A DNA stretch of 64,000 nt from positions 2,638,001 to 2,702,000 of the forward strand of contig NC_087389.1 in the NCBI RefSeq assembly GCF_963675165.1, written 5' to 3'. Under the pieces are notes generated by a model that was not told where the DNA came from, searched no databases, and was given only the letters and a program-made list of their open reading frames with translations. Both the position numbers and the translations under genes were made by a program. The stretch comes from Halichondria panicea (taxonomy: Eukaryota > Porifera > Demospongiae > Suberitida > Halichondriidae). Positions 23,434 to 34,800 of the stretch are shown here, piece by piece; position 1 is the stretch's first letter; each line of letters opens with the position of its first letter.

Positions 23434-26400
23434 TCAAAAATCAATCTTTTTAGACAAACTCAAAATAGACCTGTTAGATCTACTATCAGCTGTCGTCAAT
23501 GGTACAGTTTTTGTATCTTCTTGAGACCTGCTAGCAGTTTCTGAGAGCTCAGGAGGAAGATGAAGTTTCTGCAGAGAAATACATAATTACCGAAGGAGCT
23601 GATTTGCCACGCTGGTGCAACATTGCCCAAACAAACAAAAATTATCTTAGGTGTGAAGTGATCGAAGACTTTCACGAAAAACATAAAACATAAATTATAT
23701 TGCCTTAGCTACATGTACCCGTACAAATTCATGTTCCCAACAATTTATGGAGGGGATTCGAGTAAAAATAGATCAAAGCATAAAATTATACCTCAATCAA
23801 AAACTTCTTTTTTTTCAACTTGAATGCCAAGTCCATTGTTTCCGGAAAATGACCAACCAGAGAATTAAGGCGTGGGATTTTGCGAAGATGAAACAAACCT
23901 GATAAGCAGAGCATTTAACTGAGACACCATATTTATAAAGACTATAGGTAACTACAGTGAAAGGAATGATATGCACCATGATAATCTCTATACAGAGGAT
24001 TCTGCTCTTTCTCAGAACCGGCAAATGACTCCAAGTGAATGACAGCATCACTAAGTCTCTCCAGTCGACTCACGTGGGCACTGTCCTGTAACAGAGACAC
24101 ACTAGTAAAAACACAGTGTTTGACTAGCACACACCAAGGGTGTATTTGGTTGATGTGCAGTAAAAGCTGTCAGTCAATAGCATGATAGAGTAAGGGTGTG
24201 GTTGAACAACATTCTCCTATACATAAAGGCTAGACAAACGAGTATAAAACTACCTAGCTCCCTACCAAGGACAGTGCTTTCATTCTTACATTTATACACT
24301 TTATAACAACAGTGTCAAAATAAAATTATATGCAAACAAAAGCTATATACAAGTATTAATATTTCAGGTGTCCTGATTCATATACGTTCTACTGAATGTA
24401 ACACTAAATCATCCCTGCTGCAACCTACTATATAACCTACTAAGTTAATAAAATTGTACCTTACACACCTGCATGAGATGTGTAGGTACTGTGAGAACGG
24501 CCACAGCATGTGCTTTCCTGAGTAGGCCTCTGAGAGCATGCAGGAACTGTGGGAGGGATGGGTCGTCGCCCTCATCCAGCCACAAGGGACTCCCCATGGA
24601 CTGGACACCCACTCTCAGAATTCCGCTCTGTGTGGGGCAGAGAGGCACACGTACAGTGAATCTCATACCATTGGAATAGTAAAGACTAAGACAAGTTGCA
24701 AATGAGTGGTGGATGACCTTTACCTAATTTGAGTGTGACTCATTCAATGGCACATGAAGTTACTAAAACAGATTTGTACTTGTACATGTCTTAGGGTGTA
24801 GCTGGTACTTGTAGGTATATAATACTAAGAGAAGCGCTTGTATTTTCGTTGTATGCCCTCGTCTCTTTTAAACTACGCATTGTTTTCACAATTTAATACG
24901 ACACCATAATAATTATGGTTTGATGATCCCTACCCGGACGCTGATATCACTGCGGGTAACCCCCAACTTGGCTCACCTGATTACTAGACGGCTCATCAAC
25001 ACTGAATTTTTCACTGTTCACTGTAGTCAGAATGGACTCCCTCAATGCATTATAGAGTTGAGCAGATGAGCTGCAACATTAATTTTTAATTGAAAGCACC
25101 CGCAGTGCTTATATGCCTCAGTGGAGGTACCAAAGCTACATAACATAAGGCTACAAATATACACACATTGATCCTTGAGCAGCTGTAGCAGCAATCTACA
25201 CAGACACACTACCGTATACAGTTTGCGCATGTGACCGAGCATAATAACTAACACATGTGCAAGTGAAGCACTGTTACAGTACTCCTTCTCATGATTAATT
25301 TTAGATTATCAATTTCAGTTTGTAGGCTAAAGCCAACAGACAAAGCTACAAAATTAGTCTACACTGCATGCATTGCATACATCTTTATGGTCACCTTACA
25401 ACAGCCATATTCACTGCACTAAAGAAGATCCTGGTGACTGCCTCCAGTCGTGCAGGGTCCATGTGGGTGGTCAAATCAAAAAAGTGTCCAAACTGCGTAC
25501 TGAAGGATGACTGCAACAAACACATAACTATCAACCTCACATATAAACTTGCAATCACCGTTCATACATACACATGCATCGCTGTTGCGGATCCTTTATA
25601 TACAGTGAGGCCGCTGCGCTTACTATCAGTATATTCACCTGCACTTTGGGTTGATTTTGATACCGCCATGCAATCTTCATCTGTTCCTCTCCCATTGAGT
25701 CCTCCTGTATTGCTGCTAAATGTTGTTGTTGCTGCTCTACTTCAACAGAACCAGGCAAGTCCTGCAACACAAGAGGGAGATACTGCACTCCTGTTCGGAC
25801 AGCAAAAAATGGAAATTGTCCAGGTGTAGTTAGAACAACTCATTATAGCACAAGTGAGATATCTGGAATGATTAGAACAGGCATGCAGCTGCATGCGAGC
25901 TAGCTAAAGTTTATTAGTACAATGTGCGACTGAACAGTTGCACTAGCTATAATTTATATTTAAAAACTATAGCTAATGCAAGCTCAACATTGTCCGGATA
26001 TTAAAGAACGTGTCCGGGATAATTAAAAGTGCATGTCCGATAAAGTTATAGCAAGACTAGAAACTGAACAAATTTAGCGACACACACCTATTCCACCCAC
26101 CTTAACGATGTCCTCAGGGTTCTCTGACGCACTTGCCAAAAGGAGAGAGTGGCCACACATTACTCCTTCAGCCAGGAAGTACTTGAGGAGGAGACGCGAG
26201 TATGATCCACACACATCCTCTTCTGAGAGAAGAGAATAATAGTTTAGGAATATCCTGAGCATGAATCTAAGGGTGCTCAGGTATTTGATGATGGACAAAG
26301 GTATTTGATGATGGACAAACGTAATTATTTGGATTGATATTCGACACTGCGCAAAACAGGTTTCACTGACCTACAAGGAGAACAGTACCTACAGCAAGAC

Positions 26401-26592
26401 CTCCACCTGCAGAATTGCCTGAATGATAAGAGCAGCCTGCACTTTAATTAATAGTCTCAATCACATACCCAGCAACACATCCAGAGAAGGGACTCCAGTA
26501 GACACTAGCAGCTGAGTATTATGTAGGGAAGGTCTGGTGCCTCTGAGATGAGTGGACTTGCTGCTTCCTTTCTTTCTAAAGCTGCTGGCCAT
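23434..26592 (-). CDS. ELP4: ELP4, Elongator complex subunit 4, 10 exons, 374 aa
   Basis: ELP4 forms the RecA-like Elp4-5-6 hexamer of Elongator, which with Elp1-3 makes the wobble-uridine cm5U modification of tRNA. Exons: 26592-26469, 26406-26371, 26222-26101, 25761-25639, 25510-25395, 25070-24977, 24627-24469, 24085-23977, 23898-23792, 23568-23434; 1125 nt. Matches to human in order: [129 protein letters not shown] and the terminal IDF (human HLDF). Exon 2 is only 36 nt and encodes the glycine loop. A deleted R2 copy lies in intron 5. Divergent from UBE2N. Confidence 0.96.
25091..25245 (-). repeat. R2 element with internal deletion
   Basis: TGAAAGCACCCGCAGTGCTTATATGCCTC and the far end TTGATCCTTGAGCAGCTGTAGCAG...ACCGTATACA remain, but the roughly 400-bp middle is missing. 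Lies in ELP4 intron 5, just upstream of exon 6 in the genomic plus sense. Confidence 0.75.
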
Positions 26593-26868
26593 TTGCCAAG
26601 TATGGTCTGTATACATGTAGCCTCGAGACCAGGCCGATTAATCGGCCTGGTCTCGAGGCTAGTATACATGTACCGGCGAAGCATGGTTGGACTCCGCCCA
26701 ACTAGGTATGTACTGTGTGTTCTAATATTCATGACCTTTTTTGCTCTTGAATTAGAGAAGTGATGACTGTGCATTTTTCACTTGGACTTGACTGTACTAT
26801 ACTAACTGCTGTGTTGGTTAAGCTAGCTTTGTTTGTTTGACATTTGAGCTATTAGAACTTTATTCACT
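26593..26868. promoter_or_regulatory. Putative bidirectional promoter ELP4 / UBE2N
   Basis: 276 bp separate the two start codons. It includes a perfect 44-bp palindrome (26618-26661). No TATA box is convincing. Called from head-to-head geometry. Confidence 0.5.
26618..26661. repeat. Perfect 44-bp palindrome (TAGCCTCGAGACCAGGCCGATT arms)
   Basis: Twenty-two bases, TAGCCTCGAGACCAGGCC plus GATT, followed without spacer by their exact complement. The arm is the same end sequence seen in R12-type repeats (near 2470, 47487, 49673, 54480, 57053). It looks like two element ends fused head to head. The copy lies 26 bp upstream of the ELP4 start codon. Confidence 0.9.
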
Positions 26869-28082
26869 ATGGCAGGGATTCCTCGGAGGATTCTAAAGGT
26901 ATTTGAATAGTTTTGTGGTACCAGACCCAGGCACCAGACCTGGAAACACACAAACGTGTTTATAATTATGGCTTAATCGCCTGTGCTAGGCTAGGCTTGA
27001 ATTAATTCCTGGCGGTATGCTGTACATTTAAAGCACTTTACATAGTACTATAATACTAAGGTTTACCACTGCCATTTAAACAAGCGATTGCAAATGTTAG
27101 GTGCCATGCCATTTGCTCACCATTTCCTTTTGTTAAATGTATGACAAAATTAGTTCAGTTTTCTTTTTTCCTTATTCCTTAGGAAACACAGCGTTTGACT
27201 GCCGAGCCAGTACCTGGTATCGAAGCCATTCCGGATGAGAGCAATGCTAGGTACTTTCACGTCTCAGTAGATGGACCCGAAGACGTGAGTTTTCTTCTCT
27301 ATGTACATGTAATTATTATTGTCTAACATGACTGTGTATTACTTCTAAGCGAAGTACACTGTTCATGCAAAAACCTATTACCATAGCCTTATATCCCATG
27401 CATACATGAACCGCTTCCTCCACCCACACACCAGTCTCCTTTTGAGAATGGTAAGTTCAGATTAGAGCTGTTTCTACCTGAAGAATACCCAATGGCTCCA
27501 CCCAAAGTCCGATTTATGACCAAGATTTACCATCCGAACATAGACAAACTGGGCCGTATCTGTTTGGATATATTAAAAGGTAACCAACCACCTTTCAGTT
27601 TCTTATGCTTTCTGACTGTTTACTATTGTTGCTAGCACAATACTGCCCATACTTCTTGCTAAGATATATCTAATCCAGGGTAAAATATTATTGAATAGCA
27701 CGTTGTTCATTATTATCGTTGTTTTTACCACTAAGCTTTAATATCTGTATTCTTTCAGATAAGTGGAGTCCAGCTCTACAAATTCGTACAGTGCTTCTAT
27801 CGATTCAAGCATTATTGAGTGCCCCTAACCCTGACGATCCCTTAGCCAATGATGTTGCTGAACAGTGGAAAAGTAATGAGTCAAAGGCTATAGAAACTGG
27901 TGAGTGATGATTCTAAATTAAATCTAGGCAATAAGGTTACTCCGATTGTCAGATCTCCCGATGTGTGTTCATGTTTTCATAGAATAATGCTTGACAATAA
28001 TTATAGGTACAAAATAATGCGGCTCTGCTTTTCTTCCCATGCAGCTCGCCAGTGGACAAGGCTTCATGCTTTCAGTACATGA
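26869..28082 (+). CDS. UBE2N: UBE2N (Ubc13), K63-chain E2, 5 exons, 151 aa
   Basis: With a UEV partner it builds K63-linked ubiquitin chains in DNA-damage tolerance and innate signalling. Exons: 26869-26898, 27183-27284, 27435-27579, 27759-27899, 28045-28082; 456 nt. [50 protein letters not shown] and [20 protein letters not shown] are nearly identical to human. The catalytic Cys is at aa 87 in [15 protein letters not shown], at the human position. The very end differs (LHAFST against human LYAMNNI). The ORFs extending exons 4 and 5 into introns are not coding. Confidence 0.98.
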
Positions 28083-28880
28083 TTAATAGAGACTTATAAT
28101 GTTTGAGCTTGTACTGTAGCTAATGAACATTGTGGCAAATCTGCATGTTCTTGTGCATTTTAATTGTGAACATGGCGATTATTACCTAAATAGATATTCG
28201 GGATTGATTCTGAAAGCTAACATACCAAGGCATTAAAAATACATGCTTGATATTTGATCTACTTCTGAACACTAGCTGGTAAGTGAATAGAATACGTAAC
28301 ATATCGTGTGCAAGGTATCCATGTTGAATCGGTGCTACAATTAGTAATTGTGTGCATGTGCACGAAAATAAACAGTTACATGTCAGCTTTGTAGCTGTAG
28401 CCCAGCTGGTATAGAGGTATATTATCATAGCTAATAGAATGAATAGTGAGTTGAAGGTCGCCTTACCAACTGTTCAAGAACGAAAGAAACTTCTTGGCTT
28501 TCTGGAAAATGTTTTCACTTTCACCGATTGTAAGCACAACATACATTTCCAATGAATTTTGTACAAGTGTAGTATTGTGTACTGTTGTTGCGTCAATTTT
28601 TCAGGTGTTTACTCTTGAGAACAATGCCTAGTTGAATGTATCAGATACGCGGCTTCCTTTGGGTGTACATGTTAGCAGTGTGTGTGTAGCTAGCTACAAC
28701 TGTAGCGTGTACATGTACGTGTACGTGTGCGCATATGGTATGTGTAGAAAGGTATTCATGATAATACTCCTCACAAAGCATTTGAACTTGATTTTGTAGT
28801 AATCCTGTTGGTAATGTGGTCAACGGGGAAATCAAATCGTGATGTTTGGTGCATCCTAATGGGTGGTAAAGCTGTGTAAA
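28083..28880 (+). other. UBE2N-FGD spacer with a possible alternative first exon (28439-28529)
   Basis: Between the UBE2N stop and the proposed FGD start. At 28439-28529 an ATG opens a 30-codon segment (MNSELKVALPTVQERKKL and LGFLENVFTFTD) ending in a good donor T|GTAAGC in phase 1, the same phase as FGD exon 1. It could splice to the exon at 30270 as an alternative first exon. Unsupported by homology. Confidence 0.35.
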
Positions 28881-31800
28881 ATGTCTACAGCCATTACAAG
28901 ACGATTAGGTATGTTTGTGTTCGATACTTAGACCTTTGAAAGGATGGCTAGGCTGTTCAGTGATATAGCTGAGTTTATTCATGTGGAGTGGAGAATCCTA
29001 CTGTACACGTGTTACTTAATCTTGTACTGGCACAAGATCTGTTATATTTTTGCTCGGCTAACCAGTCTTCATTGTGAGGATGACGCAACCCTGTGTTGGC
29101 TAATCAACACCTCCAGTTGCTTTGCGCTGCGGTATTGCTATGCTTAGCTGTGATAGTGAAAGCTAGCAAATTTATATCCCAATTGAGAAATACACTCTAA
29201 ATATGAATGGTGATCGGTTATTGATGATCACACTGTGTTTAGAATGCTTATACTGGCAGCAGGACGTGTGTCATTAGCCTTAGAAGTTTAAAGTTTTTCA
29301 TTTGTTATGTAGCAGTACTTTGTTACTGTTCTCGAAGTGTAGCTAAATAAATCACCCAAATTGTTCCCACACTCCACAGGAGACAAGGCAAGTTCCAATA
29401 TGTTGTAGTATGGTTTTATAGCAATTAAAACCATGCCAGTCACAATTAAGATGTCTACAGTAGTGACTTCCCTCAGTGGTACAGGCAGCCATACTTGCAT
29501 AGTTACACATTCCTACTGAGGTACATATACTGTCCCTGTAGCACCTTTAATGTTAACTCTCTTTCTCTCCTCCCCCTAAATTTGTTATAATTACTGTGTA
29601 AAGCTTATGTGCAAGTCTTTATACCACTGTATCCGAACATTTGCAGTAGCTGCTTGTCATGCAATCCGTGTAAGAGTTCTTTTAAGGTTGCCATTTGCAA
29701 CTGTCACTCCGTTACCTGTAGCACAGCTTTTGTTTAGTGACTGCTTTTTGTTGTCTGTTTTCAAATTGCCGTGCTACTGTAAAGCGGTGGTTTTAATTTC
29801 CAAAAATGACTGTTAAATGGTGATGTTCATTTCTTCTTGCCAAGTATGTGATTGAATAGTTGCAGTTGCCAAGCAATAATCAACATCAGACTTGCTGTAG
29901 GAGTATATACATGTACTGTATAGCGTGTAATTTTCGTGGGGCAAACTATTCGTTGTTTTCGTGGTTGGAGGTCTGACCACGAATATTTTACCCACGAATG
30001 AAGCGATCTTGCCTACCTTTACCTGCAGTGCAGGCAGCTACCACGAAAATATTACCCTCGAAATGTCTCAATATTGCTGAACCACGAATATTTTGTCCCC
30101 CGAAAATTACCTGCTATACGGTATACAAATACATGTATGTACTTATGGCATGCTAGGAACTTGGGTTCAGTTTATTGTTCCTCTTATTGAATGAGTGAGT
30201 TACCATAGATAGTATCAATGGAAATACCTGCGTCAGCTAACTCGTTATTGGCTTCTTCCCTCCCCACAGCTGGTGGTAGAAGGAGGCCTTTGGAAGAGTG
30301 AGTTAATTACATACAGTTTTCATGCACTTTTTTCCTTTACATAATTATGTTACCGTATTACTAGAATATTTTGTGGGTGAAAAACCTTTGCGAATGAGCC
30401 AAATCAGCAGAAAATTTGACCCTTTGCGATCTAACTATTGCGTTCTGGCAAGGATCGTGTGTATTTACTAGTACTAATTTAGGATTTTATTGTTGCGAAT
30501 TGATCAACCCTCGCAAAATTTGCAAATGTTTGATTCTCGCAAAACATTCTAGTAATACGGTATATACATGTACTGTACCTCTTACCCTCTAATCTGCAGC
30601 GGCGTAGCCAGGATTTTGGGAAGGGTAGGGCTCAAATTGTAGATTCTACAAAAAAAAGGTCTGCACATCATTTTTCCTCAGCAGTAAGCGTGCGCATCAG
30701 ATGGCCCTGCCCACATGACATCATTCTAGTAACTATGCATGCAGTACTGTAGAATAGATAGACAGATCACAGTGATTCAAGCTAAGTTGCAGTTGATGAG
30801 CACAAAAGGGGGGGGGGCTCTAGCCCCGTGAGCCCCCCTCTGCCTACGCCACTGATCTGTGCAATTATGTACAGTATAATCTGCATTATTATAGTCATAT
30901 ATTATGGGTGTCACTAAGTCATGCTTATTGACATAATATTTCAGGCACACGTGTAGTGTAAGTTCTGTAAAGTTGTGTTATTGTATTTACACAGATTTGG
31001 CTTATTGTATTGCCTAGCAGTCACTAATGCATAATGTGTAGTCTAGTCTTGTCCCCACGCCCATTTCACTTCACTTCGAAGGAAGAGGGCCTGGTATTGC
31101 TTGCGCATCCGCTAACCCAGGGGCATAACTAGCAATGAGGCAGAGGAGGCCCTTGCCTCCTGAACTATTGAACTTGTAGTGTCATGTGACTCACCTCACT
31201 AGCTTTTAATAGCTCTGGCTATAGCTAGCCAATTAGGTATATAAAATAACTGTGTCTTGTTGGTGAAGAAAAGAGAAGAAGAGCAGGTCAGTAGCACTCT
31301 GATGCGCTAATTAGAGTGTGTGGTTTCCAGTTAAACATTTTGCGGACCTCCTTTCTATAAAATGTCTAGTTACGCCCCTGTAACCATCCGCCTGTGTAGG
31401 CGGTTAGCTTTCAGCTTGCTTTATGATTCTTATCTAATGCCACGGGACTCGGTACTGGAGTAAACATTCATAAGCTTAAGTAAACAATAATCATGGACCT
31501 GTTAACATACACAGGTAGGTATATAAACATTGCATGTTGAAATTTCACCTTCTTATTCCTCTAAAAGGATGAATTGTGACACCATGAAGCAGTTATCTGC
31601 TTGTATATGCGATGCATAAACTGTGTATGTACTGATGAAATTGAGTCTAGCCTAATTACATAGAGCTGGTTCTTTTTTGCTGTAGCAGTGTTTGTAGTAT
31701 TCGTATGCTAGGTGCGTTTCTCTAGTATCAACACTATAATTGTGCTTTCATGAACCGTTGTGTCTTGATCCCTACAGCCCTTTCCCCCTTCGAGGAGGAG

Positions 31801-34800
31801 CTCAGCATAAAGTCCCGCCCAAGAAGTTCAGTACCCTACCTCGTAAGCCTAAGAGAGCCAAGATGGCCGATAAACCACCTCTTGCCCCCAAACCTCCCGT
31901 CCCTATGCCCCGAAAGAAGGGACCACCCCCCATGAAACCTGTGCCTTATCGCAAGCACAAAGAGTACAAGGAACATGATGTGTCCACCTTCAAGTCCAAC
32001 CATCCTATTCAGCTATCCGCTAATAAACCTACCCCTCCAGTACCAGCCGAAAAACCACCTAGGAGGTACTCTGCAAAAGGAGAACCATCTATAGAGTTTC
32101 ACAGACCTAAGAAAGTGACTAAAGAGCCAATACAATATGGCATCCCATCGATACCTGGTAGAATGGTGGACAAGGGAGCCACGATTAGCTCTAGGCCTCG
32201 TCTAAACACACCTTACATTCCACCGGAACCAACAGAACTGGCTCTGTCCAATGATAACAACTCAAAGGAGAGTACTGTTAACGAAATGGAACTTTCTGCT
32301 CCAAAAGGTGGGTTATTATCATTCTTTTTTTCACGGTGTATTCACTTGTTTATCACTATAGGATTTTTTAATACAAAATTAGGACTCTGTTCATAATTTT
32401 GCTGCTAAACTGTATTGTAGAATGTATATACTACATGTACTTATAAAGCATTCAATGAGATTGCTTCCATATGCAGGAAGTAGTGTTGGTAGTAGCGAAA
32501 CGCTTTACACCAAAGCTTATGATTATGAAACAAACGGGAGTGATGACGTCGAAGGCTATGCTGTGATACCACTAACTAAAACACTGGCTAAACTTCCCAA
32601 GCTTCAACCCAAAACACCACCTTCACCCCTCGGGCCTAAACCACCTACCCCAATAGCTATACCAGCTACACAAGAAGATGTCTGGGGAAGTGTACCACCA
32701 AGAGCTGACAAAGTCCCGCAGCAACATTCTACTGAAGAGTATGCTGTAGTATCTCCAACCAGACAAGTGAGGGAAGCATCACCAGGTCCTTTGTCCTCTG
32801 ATGACTACAACCATATTGTACACTCACCTACGACCATTAACACTCAAACACACACTGGCGCAGATGAGAACTCAAAGTTAGGTGGACTGGAAAGGAATGG
32901 AAGCGAGAATGTTGAAAAATCTGCTGTACCATTAGCCAGAGCATCGGCTAAAATTCCCAAACGCCAGCCCAGAAAATCGCTACCTAAACCACCTACCCCA
33001 ACGGAAGAGAATACTGTACCATTAAGACAAGACAATGTCCCACAGCAACAACCTACTGAAGAATATGCTGTAGTATCTCCAACGACAATAGTTACGATGG
33101 TATCACCTTTATCTTTTGTTGACTACAACCATACTGTACACTCACCCACTCCTCAAACACACCCAGCCACAGACGAGTACTCAAAGTTGAGTAGATCCGA
33201 TGATCTGACAACATCTCCAGCCCATGATCCCTTACAACTTCCTCAGGAGTATTCAGTCATCACTGTTCCTGTTGTCTCCCCTCCCCCTACCGGTAACCCC
33301 ACTCAGCAGGCAGGGTATAGTCAACTTGCTGGTGGAGCTCAAGTCGAGGCAGAGTACAATATCATAAGTGACGAGCCTCGCCAACAATTATCTACTACCA
33401 AACCGAAAGTGAAAGCAAAGAAAGCTTTCCAGAAAGTGAAAGAAGGCCAGTTGCAGTCTAAAAGGGAACGCTATGATTTTACTGCCTACAGTGAGGACCT
33501 GGTACCCATGACCAGCCAAAGAGCTACTGAAAAGCCATCACCCCCTGCAAAGCCATATAGACCCCCCCTAACTTATCAGAGGACGGATGCACCTGGGATG
33601 CCACAATATCCATCAAGACAAGGCCCAGCTATTGAGAGAGATTTTTCCCCTCCTCTGTCGAACCAAGAGCTGGAGAGAGCTGGTTATGAAACTGTGAACA
33701 CAATGCTCGAGCCAGAAGAAGATACAGCTGATGGAGGAACTACAGTACCTCCACGGAAAACAGTCATTAGCCCCAAAGTTGAAGTTGACATCGACTTGAT
33801 CAATCAAATCCAAACTGTCATGGATGGCAAACGCGAGCCTGACAGTGAAGAGAGTAGCTATGGGAACCAGCTCATTATTGAAGCCGTACGTCCGGAAAAC
33901 ACTGAGAGTGAAGATTGTCCCAAGGACCCTAGGGTAGATGGTTTAGTTCTTTCCTCTACCGATATGTTCACTGTACCCCAACACGCTATCCCTGGCCATC
34001 TGGGCTACTGCGATATTGACTTAAAACCACCTGAGCAGCACCAACCCGTTAAGGAGGAAACTATCAATCCCGGAGCAGGTATGGTTGAAGGAGACACCAT
34101 TACTGTGAAGCACAACTCATATCCTAATGCAGAGGGTTACTGCAACCTTGCATTGAACTCTTCTCCCTCGCAGACTTCAGTTAGTGGGGCTCTGGCTAAT
34201 GATCATGCACTCTACTGTGATATTGATGAGAGCAGCCTAAGCAACGTTTCTGGCAGAAATGAATCACTTTTGGATGCTTCTGAACAACCCAATAGTGTAA
34301 ACTCAACTTCACACACATATGAACTTGTACCACACTCTCCCAAAACACCACCAAAGAGTCTACTTGAAGATGCTAACCCTCCTGCGACTAAACCAAAACC
34401 TAGGAGATTAAAAAGTGAAATTGATAGTACCACTCAAGAGGAAACAAAGGTTGATAAGAAGTCTCTCAAAAAAGCAGTGACAGTGGATGTACCTCAGAGA
34501 CCTGCTCGCAAGGCACCCCCCCGACGAGCTCCCCCACCCCCTCCTGTGCAGGCAGCTGTTGATGATAACGTATTACCAAGAAGGGACACTAGTCCTCGTG
34601 TGGCTGGTGACATTGCCACTCTGCCTAGAGGGCTAAGTTTGCTCAAATCATCTCCAACTACTAATAATAGGGACATTTCCCTAAGTAGTCAGCAACAAGC
34701 TAAATCAAAAACACCATCGAGTAAGGGTTTGTTCTCTCCAAAACATGAAGGGACCTCGCCTAAGTTACTGCTACGATTTTTTGGTAAGAAACAATCTAAC

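Noticed and set aside
23078-23524. 148-codon plus-strand ORF
   Set aside because: Crosses the UBE2H/ELP4 convergent spacer and is antisense to the last ELP4 exon; no domain or coding signal.
25368-25829. 153-codon plus-strand ORF
   Set aside because: Antisense shadow of ELP4 exons 4 and 5, whose reading and splicing are supported by homology.
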